From contig OZ218951.1 of assembly GCA_965112735.1 (NCBI GenBank), positions 5,642,001-5,706,000 on the forward strand: a stretch of 64,000 nt of DNA. The letters are read 5' to 3'. The position numbers were made by a program, and so were the translations under genes. Source of the stretch: Phaeosaccion multiseriatum (lineage: Eukaryota > Ochrophyta, other classes). Below the pieces are notes generated by a model. That model was not told the DNA's origin. It made no database searches and worked only from the letters and a program-made list of their open reading frames with translations. Positions 10,847 to 21,212 of this stretch are shown piece by piece (positions within the stretch are counted from its first letter, which is position 1; every line of letters starts with the position of its first letter).

Positions 10847-13800
10847 TCACACCCAGCTCTTGCCCACTCCGAAGCGCTTCTTGGCCTTCATCGTGTCCTG
10901 CCACATCTTGGACTTGGAGGGGTCCTTGCATACGGGGGGGCCTTCCTTCTCCAGCTCCAGGCGCATGCCCACCAGCTTGCGCTCCTCTGCCTCAAGATCG
11001 TCTTCGAATTGACCACGGAACATGTCCTCCTCCTTGAAGCGCGTAAAAAGCTCCTCCTGGTCATAGTCATACATATGGGCAAGCAGGCGTATGGGTAAGC
11101 AGGCGTATGGGCAAGCACTCGTATAGGCAAGCATCCTCCTTCAACCACCTCCTCCGTGATATAAATAGTCTCATTCCCTCCCTCGTCCTTCATCTCCTGA
11201 GTTCATCTCGTGGACGTTATGTACAGTTCCGCCCCTCGCTTCATACTTCACTCCTCACCCCTCTCCCCTCGCCCCTCTGTCCTGACACTCCTCACCCCTC
11301 ACACTTCACCCCTCACCCCTCTGTCGTTACACCCCTCACACCTCTGTCCTGACACCCCTCACCCCTCTGTCCTGACACCCCTCACCCCTCTGTCCTGACA
11401 CTCCTCACCCCTCTGTCCTGACACTCCTCACCCCTCTGTCCTGACACCCCTCACACCTCTGTCCTGACACCCCTCACACCCCTGTCCTGACATTCCTCAC
11501 CCCTCTGTCCTTACACCCCTCACACCTCTGTCCTGACACCCCTCACCCCTCTGTCCTGACACTCCTCACCCCTCACCCCTCACCCCTCACCCCTCACCCC
11601 TCTGTCCTTACACCCCTCACACCTCTGTCCTGACACCCCTCACCACCCACCCCTGTCCTGACACCCCTCACCCCTCTGTCCTGACACCCCTCACCCCTCG
11701 CCCCTCTGTCCTGACACCCATCACCCCTCACCCCTCACCACCGACCCATCACCCCTCTGACACACCTCACCCCTCACCCCTCACCACCCATCCCTCACCA
11801 CCCACCCCTCACCTTCTTGCCCCTGTACACGAGCTGCAGCATGGCGTAGGGAGACCTCCTCTGGTCAATAGCCCCAATATTGTCCACATACTTAGGATGG
11901 AACACCTCCACATCAATGTCATACAGCACTGGCGACTGCGCGAAAGAGATTACAACATCCCTAGCGAACCTCCGGACGGTTTCGATGTCTACATTGGTGA
12001 AGTGGGGGATCACGAGACCGCGATTCACACCACGCAACAGAGCCAAGTCTCCCTTATCGAAGGAGGACTGATCCTCGTGCGCGAGCAAGACCCTCTTCTC
12101 GAGGTTGGCGTAGGCCATCCACACGTCTGCCATGACGTGCTCCTTGGTCTTACCGCGGCTCACGTCCACAAAGCCCATGCTCTCGAAGTTCTTGACGAAG
12201 CGCGCCTTGTCCCACGAGGCCTGGCCCTTGATGTAGTCCACCCAGGACTGTTTGTTGGCAAGGCACGGAAGTCGCACGGAGGGTACACGGAAGGCCCACG
12301 GCAGGCCCACGGAAGGCCCACGGAAGGGATGGGAACAGGGGGTGAGTGGGAGCGTTTGTTGTGCGCGGATGGGGTGTGCTTCGCGGCCATGTAGGGTAAG
12401 GCAGGCTGAGCACACGTGAGTGCGTGAGGGGAGTGCGAGGACGAGTTCGTTGGCGGCCCGCACCGCGTAGAGCACCCTTCACACCTCCCTTCTACGACTT
12501 GCATCAAGGGGCCTTTGAATGCCCGTAGCCACTCCCACCTCCACCCACGGAACGCATGCTCCACTCAACACAGTGTGCTAACCAGACACGCCGGGCTTCC
12601 CCCCTCTCCCTCTCTCGGAGCGAAACCCTTCCATTCCAAGTCCCTTTACTCTCTTTCTCACTTACTGACCTGCTGCTCGCGGTCAATCTGAAGGTAGTCC
12701 TCGGGAATGGTGACTTCTCCCGGCGGCGGCGCGAAGGCCCCGGCGTCGATCGTGTCATAGCGGTCCTCCTCCAACTACAACAGATCCACAACAGATGCAT
12801 CACAGACGGGTTGGGGGGGGGGGGGGGGAGACAGTGTTTAAGTATTAGTATTGTTGTGGGCGTAAGATGAGAAAGCGTTACAAAAGAAACAAGAAAACTG
12901 CAGGCACGTGACGAACGCCTGACTGACTCCTTACCTCATTGCTCTCTTGGGTGGGCTTGGAGGCGGCTGTGATGCCCAACATGGGGTAGGGCGTGGCCGC
13001 GACTGCCTCGTTGTTGTGGTGGCGCCTCACCATGGTCTCTACGCGCTCCCTCGTCTCAATGTCCGGGCCAAAGAAGTTGTCTCCGGGGTCGTAGGTCCCA
13101 GGGTGGTACACTTCAAGGTCAAAGTCGTACTTCTTGAAGCCCTTCTTGCTTACCTCCCCCGCCTGCTTGAATGCGTTCTCCGTCCGCCAAAGGAGATAGA
13201 AGTTCTCATTAAACAGCTCGCAGCCCGGCACCACGAAAAGGAGCCGCCCCCTGGGGTCGTCCTCCTTGCGGAACTCCTGCTCTCCCTCCTCTCCCTCCTC
13301 CCCGCTCCCGGCTCCTGCTCCTGCCTCCTCCCGCTCGTCGATCATCTCCGAGAGTACCTTCCAGTAGTCTGAGATGACCACAGGCAAGTACCGATGGCGG
13401 CACACGTGGATACGGTCCACAGGGAGGTCCACCTTCTTCACCCACTGCTCGACCTCCCTGCAGGGCAGGTGCAGCCAGAGAGAAGGGGGGGGGGGGGGAC
13501 GGGGAGGAGGGAGGGCGTTAGATGGGTGCGGCCCAGCCGAGAAGCAGACAACAGCACTGAGAAGAGTCTAGCAGGCATGGAACAAATCACAGCAGTACGC
13601 GTAGAGCAAAGTCATAGCGGGCGGATACTGCAGACTGTCTTTACAGGCAGGGAAATAACAGAGCCAAGTTTGAGACCCAGGCCGGAAGATTGAAGGATCG
13701 GGAAGGACAATGGAAGAGGGCTGAAGAAACCGGCACGGCATTGCCCACCTCGTGATGTACTTGACGGTGCCCCTCCTTGGTTTGTCCGGGCCCTCTTCTG

Positions 13801-14290
13801 CCTCATCATCCGCAGCAGGACGCTCGGCGGTGGCGACAGCGGAGGAGGAGGCCCCTGCTGCACCTGCTGCTGGGCCAATAGTTCGCGCCACGGCTGCGGC
13901 GAGCTCCCTCGCAATGACATCATCGTCCGCAATAGCGCGGAGGGCAAACGGAGATGCGACAGACCTACAAGAAAAAGGGAAAGAGCGGGAGGGAGGTTAT
14001 CACGGAAAAGAAAGAAGAGAGAGGGGAAAGGGGAAAGACGGAAAAAGAAGCAGACAAAGAGGGGCTTGAGGAGGAGGGTTTTACCTGCTCGCTCCTCTCT
14101 TGCTACTGCTGCTGCTGCCAAGGGTAGCCGGTGACGCCCCTCCCACACCCGCTGCGGGTAGAAAGGATCGCCCCACCGACTTGTGCGCCAGGCTGGCTCC
14201 CAATCCTCCAGGAGTAAAGCCCTCCGTCAAGGGCACGTAGTTAGCGCCCAGCAAGCCCAGCAGGCAGAGTAGACTGATTGAGGACGGCAT
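10847..14290 (-). CDS. Plastid-targeted protein with two DUF1415-like modules
   Basis: Exons 14085-14290, 13749-13964, 12935-13457, 12670-12774, 11813-12247 and 10847-11056 join in frame to 564 residues. Exon 1 is a signal peptide plus presequence (SLLCLLGLLGANYVPLTEG then FTPGG). DUF1415-like segments occur twice: in exon 3 (REVEQWVKKVDLP, then DFDLEVYHPGTYDP, then TPYPMLGI) and in exon 5 (SWVDYIKGQ, then YDIDVEVFHPKY, then RRSPYAMLQL). These match the layout of bacterial and plant DUF1415 proteins (WV...CPF, FHPxY, NRSPYPxLHLL), but the LCPFA cysteine is not conserved. The tail is charged and ends GVGKSWV. Biochemical function of the family is unknown. The last intron holds a large minisatellite. 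The family call rests on motif order only. Confidence 0.72.
11230..11808. repeat. Minisatellite, ~20-bp unit CACCCCTCTGTCCTGACACC
   Basis: About 25-30 degenerate copies fill most of the last intron (11057-11812) of the DUF1415-like gene. Units vary between ACACC, ACTCC and shorter CACCCCT. It ends next to the splice donor. Unlike most repeats in this window, it is purine-rich in the sense direction. Confidence 0.95.
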
Positions 14291-14412
14291 TCTTCCCCTT
14301 TCTTTTTTTTTTTGCGCTGGCTGGGCCTTCTACACGTCAGTTTGGGTGCCAAGTTGGTGATATTGGTGATATATCTTTCCGCCTTCCTTCTCTGACTCTG
14401 CCTCTCGACACC
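14291..14412. promoter_or_regulatory. Compact bidirectional promoter, DUF1415-like (-) / ankyrin copy (+)
   Basis: Only 122 bp between divergent ATGs. It contains a T10-12 run next to the DUF1415-like start and GGTGATATTGGTGATAT near its middle. It is positionally equivalent to 7985-8233. Confidence 0.5.
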
Positions 14413-15770
14413 ATGCAGAGGGCCTTTAGGAAGGAGGTAAGGTCCTATACTCTCCTCTGCTCCGATCTGCTTATCATCCACTCCCCGTCCCCCCCCCCCC
14501 CTCTATTTCTCACTCCCACTTTCACCCCCTCCCGCACTCTGGCGGTATTCCCATTCTTTTGGCAGGCCTCGCGACTGTATGAAGCCATGACCATTGATCA
14601 GAGCTTCCGAAGGGTTCAAGCAGCTGTGCGGGCCCTCGTCGCTAAGAACGGCGGGAGGAAGGCATGCTTGGACGAGTTGTTCTATTAGCCAACTGCCCTG
14701 AAAGAGAGGGAGGGGGAAGTATTGCTCTTTTGCTGCGAGAAGGGGCATCGCCGAATGCAAGGTCTTTGACGGGCCACACTCCATTGATGAGTTCATGTGA
14801 TACTGCGGATGCTGCTGTTGTACAGCAGCTTCTCTCTGCTGGTGCTGATATCCATGCAGAATCGAGAGACGGAAGGTCGGCTCTTATGGTTCGAGGGAGT
14901 TGAGGGAGTGTGGTGATGGTGGACATGCCGTGGTGCAGCAGCTGCTGTCGGCTGGGGCGGATCCCAACACTAAGAGAAGCACTGATGATGACCGAACCGC
15001 CTTGTTTTATCGCCGCACAAAACGGACACCACACAGTCACGCAGCTGCTGCTTATCTCCGGGGCAAACACGAATCATCCAGACATCTTCCAGGGTTCCCC
15101 GCTGTATGCTGCGAGCGAGCATGGTCATGGCATTGTGGTGGAGCAGCTCATCACAGCCGGTGCTGATCTCGAGAGGCGTAACTGTGAGCAAGGGAATACT
15201 GCGTTGATGCAAGCTTGTCGCAACGGGCACCGAAGTATTGTGCGAAAGCTACTCAGGGCTGGTGCAGAGGTGGATGCGATGAGTGGCGACGGGCTTACAG
15301 CGTTACACGGGCCGTGTGCACTGGGTAATGGTCGTGTCGTGCTGCTTACTGATTCTGGTCATGGGAGCTTCACACCTTTGTGTGCGGCTGCTAGCCGGGG
15401 CTATGGGGCAGTGATCCGTGTGCTCCTGTCTGCAGGGGCTGATCCTGACCATGATCCTGACCATGATTGCGATCGCTTTGGTGGAATGCTCTTGTTTATC
15501 GCGGCATTCAAGGGCCACAGCAGGGCGGCGCTGGAGCTGCTCTCGGGAGGGGCCTCACTGGCAAAGGCCCTGACAAAAGCACGAGCGCTCAACGATGGAA
15601 CCTGTGTCCAATTCCTCCTGGCCGCGGACAGGCATCACTTTGCGTCGCAAAGCGCGTTGGACCTGATGCGGGGCACCGACCGTCTCTTTGGCAAGGAAGG
15701 GAGGCTGAAGGTGTCGCAGAGAGAGCTCAGCCCTGAGGTGCTGCAAGAGGTGGCGGAGGAGATGGCGTGA
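14413..15770 (+). pseudogene. Decayed second copy of the ankyrin-repeat gene
   Basis: Same plan as 8234-9942: a 24-bp exon 1 (14413-14436, MQRAFRKE), an intron, and exon 2 from 14566 encoding VQAAVRALVAKNGGRKACLDE. The frame then stops at 14686-14688. Homology resumes in other frames: IALLLREGASPN to a stop at 14903, GGHAVVQQLLSAGADPN from about 14920, and AAQNGHHTVTQLL onward to 15770. At least three frame breaks and deletions, plus a missing repeat section relative to copy 1, make a full product unlikely. The 3' third is open for 286 codons and is almost identical to copy 1 (FASQSALDLMRGTDRLFGK), suggesting recent duplication or conversion. AATAAA at about 15919 could be a polyadenylation signal. 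Confidence 0.75.
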
Positions 15771-17224
15771 CGAGCTGTGTCGGGAGGGAAGACGGAGCGG
15801 CTATGGGTTGTTATGGGCTCGAGGTCGTCTCACAGCCAAGCACAAGGAAGAGCGGCAGCGAGCCGAGCACGACGGCGAGCAGGGGAGAATGGTTCTTGGG
15901 TGATTCCTATTAAGTCAATAAATTAATCCTCGGCGCCTCCAGCCCAAAGACGAGCCCTCTCACGGGGGGGGCGTTACCATTATGCCAAGGGGCAGGGGTG
16001 GAGGAGGTGCGGGGGGGAGGGTAGCAGCAGCAGCAGCAGCAGTAGCAGCAGCGGCTGGAGCAGGTAGGGGTAAGAGCAGAAGTAGTGGCCGTGGCGGTGG
16101 TGGCAGGAGTAGCAGGAGGCCGAGGAGGGCAGGGCTAGCAGCGAGGCAGGCAAGCCCATCTGGTGAGGCTAAAGGCGGTCGTTGACATCATTCGAAGGAG
16201 TATGGTATCACCGTTAAAACGTGGATAGCAGTCGCGGATTGCCACTCGTTCAACTTGTTCATTCCATTGCCACAAGGGACGACAAGCCGCGAGGAGGGAA
16301 GCGAGAGAGAGGCGTGCCTTACAGGACAAGTATGGAGGGGGTGAGGGGGTGACACAGCTCCGTTGACTTCAGTTCATTACACCTTAACCATAAACGATCC
16401 AACGACCCCAAATATCGATCTGCAATATCGACCTAACATCCCGAGAGGCGGGCGAAGGAGCGAACGGCACAAAATCGTGTCGCTTTCCCTCTCCACCCCC
16501 TCCCTGGAGGAACAGGCCTTCCTTGCTCGCTGCGCGAGAGCTTCCCTTGAGCCCCGAAGGTGCCAAGGAAGGTGGTACGTAATCTTAGGAAGGTGGTACG
16601 TAATCTTAGGGCCGTGAGGAGGGTTTGGCTGCTCTTCAAGGTCTTCTCATAGGACCCTCCGGCATCGAACGGAAGGCAGGCCGAGTGAGCGCAAGGCTCC
16701 GGCCTCTCCATGCATGCGTTTGACTGCTGAGCACCGACTCGCTCGCACCGGCAACCAAAGCTGTCTCCGTCTGCCTCAGGAGGGGGCGGCAAGGAGCGGC
16801 ACTTGCTCTCCCTACCCTCCGATGGCCCAGGCCCAGCCAGGCGCGAGAGTGTCTGAAGACAAGCCCTAGCAGGTGGAGTCCTCCCCATTCGAGCGCCAGT
16901 TGTGACTGTGCTCTACAGCTGGTGTATGTGTGTGTGCGTGTGGCTGAAGCGGGGCTGGTGCAAAAGGGCCTCTCTCCCTAGGCCCGCCACGTAGCGCCCC
17001 AGCCCCTGACCAGCCGCAGATGGCAGCAGACGGCAGTACGCCCTCCCTCCTGAGCCGTGTGGGGTCTGCCTGAGCCCCACCCCTCCCGCCTCGCTCGACG
17101 CCATACAGGGGATGGGGGGGGGGGCTTTCGATCGGACTCACTCTTAAAGAGAGTGGCCCCTTGCCATCTCTTGTCCCTTGCCTTCTCCGTCCGTCCCGCA
17201 ACACTCTGAGTCAGCAGAAGTGAG
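15771..17224. other. Intergenic, ankyrin copy to phosphatase stop
   Basis: Begins with the conserved ankyrin 3' flank. A GC-rich, GCA-repeat stretch (15990-16180) mimics an Ala/Gly-rich frame. A perfect 21-bp tandem duplication sits at 16567-16608. Open frames at 16433-16888 and 16866-17204 (minus) have no family resemblance. No RNA gene seen. Confidence 0.5.
16567..16608 (+). repeat. Perfect 2 x 21-bp tandem repeat
   Basis: GGAAGGTGGTACGTAATCTT plus A is repeated twice back to back in otherwise non-repetitive DNA; a recent slippage-type duplication. Confidence 0.9.
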
Positions 17225-18410
17225 TCACTGGGGTCCTGACACCGTCACCGCAGCGGCCCCGTCGTCCCCTCCGTCCCCGCTCTCTGCGAGCCCCTGATAA
17301 AAAGCACGCACGTCCCGCTGCTCGAAAAGACGCTTGCGGACCTTCCTTTTGCCGAGCATATCCGCTTGCACCTGCAGAGCAACAGTAACAGACGTATGGG
17401 CACATGGGAAGGGAGGCGAGGGGGACACAGGGAGAATACTGAATGAGAGGCGCGAGGCAACAAGTCTCCACTTTCCCTCCCTCCCTGCCTGACTGTCTGT
17501 CTGTCTGCCTGCCTGCCGGACTGCCTGCCTGCCTGCCTGCCTGCCTGCCAATTTCTTCTTCCTCTCCTCTTTCTTGGCGGCCCAAAGAGTACGAAGTAGA
17601 GCCAATGTCTTTCACTATCCCCCCTCCCTCCCCCCCTCCCTCCCTCCCCTCCTCCCCATTACACGTATGACCTACCTGCTTGGGCGTAGCGCCTTCCTCC
17701 TTGGCGAGCAACCACGCCATAACCAGGGCCGCCGACCGTCCGTGACCGGCCTTACAGTGCACTAGCACCTTGCCCCTCCCAGCCTGGCCCTTGCTGTGGG
17801 CATCGTTGTCAGGACCGACCCCGTTCTTGCTCTTGGTCAGCTGTTTCTTGCTCTGCTTCTTGCTCTGCTTGCGCTCGAAGTCCTCAATGAAGGCCACGCC
17901 TCTCTGCAGGTCCTCCACGGAGGGCTCTGGAGAGAGAGAGGGGGGGGGTGATGGGGTGGAGGTGTCCGAGTCGAGGGGTGAGGGGTGAGGGGTGAGGGGT
18001 GAGGGGTTCAGGAGGAGAGCAGGTATATGGGAGCACCCACCAGTGTGGTCCAGTGTAGGCAGCCACAGCTGCTCGATGCCCACCTCCTGGTACTGCTGCA
18101 CTGGCCCCTCGTACTCCGCACACAGGTTGACGACTGCCCCTATACCTAGATGCTGCAGCATCCCCACGTGCCCGAGCACGCTCAGAGGGGCGGCCCCGAG
18201 ATACACGGACTCGTCCATCTGCGTCCAGTAATTGTCCCACCTGAGGGGCAGGGGGCGTTGCGCATGTGGGTGGGTGGGTGGGTGCGTGTGTGTGCGAATC
18301 AGGCTCGGGTCTCAGTCCAGCCTCCCCGTGGAGGGGCGGGGCCGAGGTCGTCAAGTCTCCCAAGCCACGCACGTGTAGAGAGGGCGAGCATGCGAGAGAG
18401 AGAGGGAGAG

Positions 18411-18485
<75 letters not shown>

Positions 18486-18719
18486 ATGTGCACTGTACAC
18501 GGACCTTGAGACTATGGTGAAGGGCATGGTGGGCCAGAAGTACACCTTGGCGGCCACTCGGGCCACAGGGGGAGGAAGCATTCTCTTCTGGAACATGACA
18601 TACCCGGTGACAAAGGTTACGCCGAGGCACCACGCCGCCAGGCTAGCCATGGAGGCCCCTACATCTGGCCCGTTCTCAGGGCCTCCCCGCGCAGGGAAGA
18701 GCCACCCGCCTGGCCTCAT
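17225..18719 (-). CDS. PTPMT1-like dual-specificity protein/lipid phosphatase
   Basis: Exons 18505-18719, 18041-18240, 17676-17926 and 17225-17371 join in frame to 270 residues. There is an N-terminal hydrophobic segment (SLAAWCLGVTFVTGYVMF), then WDNYWTQMDESVYLGAAPL, typical of the start of PTPMT1/DSP domains. The substrate loop LWLPTLDHTG carries the likely general-acid Asp. The P-loop VLVHCKAGHGRSA fits HCx5R(S/T), with the catalytic Cys at about residue 184. PTPMT1 enzymes dephosphorylate phosphatidylglycerophosphate on the cardiolipin/PG pathway; that substrate is inferred from similarity. A KQSKKQ-rich insertion precedes the P-loop. It could instead be a protein-directed DSP. It is divergent from the LRR gene. 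Introns carry long CT/GA and CTGCCTGC repeats. Confidence 0.85.
18411..18484. repeat. (GA)n microsatellite in intron 1 of the phosphatase
   Basis: About 37 uninterrupted GA units on + (CT in the sense direction), just inside the donor side of intron 1. Confidence 0.97.
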
Positions 18720-19123
18720 TTTGTTGGGTTTTTCTTCTTTGTGGTCTCAAACCAACTCGTCAGGCCCTGTAGACTCGCCGGTGCTCCATCGCCTGCCTCC
18801 TTCCTCCCCCTCCTCCTGCCTCTCTCTCCGATTATGTCAATAAATTTAATCTGCGGCATTTTTTCAAATTTCCGACCCCTTCTTCCCCTCTTCTCCTCTC
18901 CTCTTCCTCCATCACTGACTTGTGTTGCCTGAGGCGTGCCCTATAATCACCATCATCAGAAGGAGAAGTGGAAGGAGTCGAAGGAGTAGTAGCAGCAGAA
19001 GAAAGGAGTCCTATCGCTTCTACAGGGGAAAACGAGAGGCGACTACCAAATCAAGGAAGCATCACCGAGTTGTGAGTGCTCACCATCCCCTCAACAGAGG
19101 GAGGAGGGTAGCATCGGGCCGCC
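18720..19123. promoter_or_regulatory. Bidirectional promoter, phosphatase (-) / LRR protein (+)
   Basis: 404 bp between ATGs. Contains an AATAAATTTAAT stretch near 18838 and pyrimidine-rich runs. No classic TATA position is evident. Confidence 0.45.
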
Positions 19124-20654
19124 ATGTTCATCAAGAAGGACGCCCGGAAGATCACGGAGATCTTGGCGGACGACAGCGACCCCCGAGAGGAGCTACGTCT
19201 GGGGAGACGAAGCTCCGAGTTCCGCGGCGAGGTCAAGGCGCTCATCTCGTCGCGCACGCTCCCACGCCTGCAGAAGCTGAAGCGGTTGTCCGTGTATGAC
19301 AACAACATCAGCTCCGTGCGGGGCCTGGGGCTACTGGCGGGCACTCCGCTGGAAGAGCTGAGCCTGGGCAAGAACGAGCTCACCTCACTACACGCTGGGG
19401 TGGGCAAGCTGGTGCGGTTGCAGCGCCTGTGGGCAGACGACAACGCCCTGCAGGAGTTCCCTGCTTGCTTGCTGGAGCTGAGGGCCCTGCAGGTCAGCCA
19501 GGGGCGATGGGTGGTGGGACGGAGCTTGATCGGGGCTCGGTGGTCGGGGACAGATGGGTACAAGCAGGCCAGAGACACAGGATTTCGTTTGGTACTCCTC
19601 CCCTCCACACTCACTCCTTCACCCCCCCCCCTCTTTGTCGCTGCTGTCAATACGCTCTGCAGGAGCTCCGACTGACCGGCAATCGCATCCCCTCCCTGCC
19701 CACGCGCATCGGTGACAGCGGGCTGAAGGGCCTCCGGGTCCTGGCCGTGGACAACAACAACTTGCAGGTGCGTGCGTACATGTGTTTGTGTGCGTGCGTG
19801 CGGGCGTGCGGGCGTGCGTGCGTGTGTGTGTGTGTGTGTCTGCCTGGTGTGCGGCAAACAACAGTCACCTTCAACAACCTCTTGCCGACCTTGGCTTCCT
19901 CTCGGGCCACACACACACCACTTTACGACCACCAGTCACCCACCCCACTTCCCCTCACACCCTTGTACTTACCGTTATGCCTGCCTATCCACCTCCCTAC
20001 CCACCTGCCTACCCTCCGGTGCCCTCCCCTGCCCTCGCCTCCCAGGAGCTACCCGAGTCATTGGGGCAGCTGACAGAATTGCGCTCTCTCCTCCTGCGCC
20101 AAAACGAGCTCCGCTGCCTCCCCTCCTCCCTGGGCGGTCTCAAGCAGCTCACACTCCTGTCGGTGAGCAGCAACAAGCTCAAAGAGTTGCCTCCATGCTG
20201 TGCAGAGCTCACTGCCCTAGAGACACTCTACGCCAACGGCAACGACATCGCCCTCCTGGCTAGTGGGGTGTCCAGCCTACCCGCTCTAAGGAAGGTGAAC
20301 TTGGCCAACAACCACGTGTCTGTGTTGCCGAAGGAGTGGGTGCGTGCGTTCGGGGAGGTGGGGCCGCAGTCATCGGGGGGAAGCAGCACCATGGGGGGAG
20401 ATAGGGAGGGCTGTGTGCTGAACCTACTCGGCAACCCCATCATGCAGGCGCAGCAGCAAGACAAGGAGAAGGGGAAGATCAAGCAGGGGGGAGAGGAGGA
20501 GGCGCAGGAGGAGGAGGAGGAGGAGGAGGAGGAGGAGCAGGAAGAGGGAGAGGAGGCGCAACCAGAGGGCGCGAAGGAGGATAGACTGAGGGGAGCAGGG
20601 GCAGGGGCGCCATTAGACAGGCCCGGGGCAAGGATGGAGGTAGAAGCGGAGTGA
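19124..20654 (+). CDS. Leucine-rich-repeat protein (Shoc2/PIRL-like LRRs)
   Basis: Exons 19124-19492, 19663-19767 and 20046-20654, all phase 0, give 360 residues. About nine LRRs of roughly 23 residues follow LxxLxLxxNxLxxLP (for example LKRLSVYDNNISSV, LRSLLLRQNELRCLP, LTLLSVSSNKLKELP). Exon junctions fall at the same place in the LRR (ALQ|ELRL, NLQ|ELPE), so exons 2 and 3 start with an equivalent position of the repeat. The tail is Glu-rich and low-complexity. No kinase, F-box or membrane segment is seen, so it is most likely a cytosolic scaffold; the partner is unknown. Confidence 0.88.
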
Positions 20655-21212
20655 GTCCAGTGCAGGGTGTCAGGACAGGGTTTGTGGGCCTGTGGGGCAT
20701 TCGATTCGGTTATGATTGAGTCTCGGGTAGGCGCAAGGGGCCTAATAGATGTGTATCCTTAGCCCCCCTTGGTAGGCGGGGAAGGGTGGGAGGGGACGGG
20801 CATATGGGCAAGGAGTGTGCTGCTTCCCTCCGTCCCTTCTCACCCATGCCTTGCCGCTCGCAAACACTCACACACTGTACATACAGCACGCTTGAGACCC
20901 TCCTCTTCCTTCATTCACAGACGGAACGCAAGCAGCGGCAGCATTGCATAGGCCAGGGCCAGGCTCGCGCGACGCTCTTGTTTCTCTGCGCTGCCTCTCT
21001 GCTCTCTCTCTTCTCTTACAGAGAAACCGATCGATCCATTTCTCATTTCACATTACTCTCCTTTTTTTCTACACATATTCACACGAAGAGGACGACGCGT
21101 CCATCCGTCAGTCTGTCAGTCAGTCCGTTAATCAGTCGGTCCGTCCCGTCAGTCAGTCAGTCAGTCAGCCGACCAGCTCATCAGCCAGCCAATCAATACG
21201 CCAATCACGCAA
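20655..21212. other. Convergent 3' region, LRR gene / RPAP1
   Basis: 558 bp holding both 3' UTRs. A CAGT-type tetranucleotide repeat spans about 21105-21205. A copy of the GGCATATGGGCA word is at 20800. No gene seen. Confidence 0.6.

Noticed and set aside
11230-11808. Regularly repeated units resembling a CRISPR array
   Set aside because: Units abut with no unique spacers and lie in a eukaryotic intron; a minisatellite.
14900-15166. Separate 88-codon gene in the ankyrin pseudogene
   Set aside because: Only its first ~25 codons are ankyrin-like; the rest is the homologous region read in the wrong frame.
15982-16185. Gly/Ala/Arg-rich frame after the ankyrin pseudogene
   Set aside because: Made of GCA and GGA repeats; the corresponding site after the first ankyrin copy has no such frame.
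16433-17204. Two overlapping minus-strand frames upstream of the phosphatase stop
   Set aside because: No recognisable domain, and they lie in the 3' flank of the phosphatase gene; composition artefacts of GC-rich DNA.
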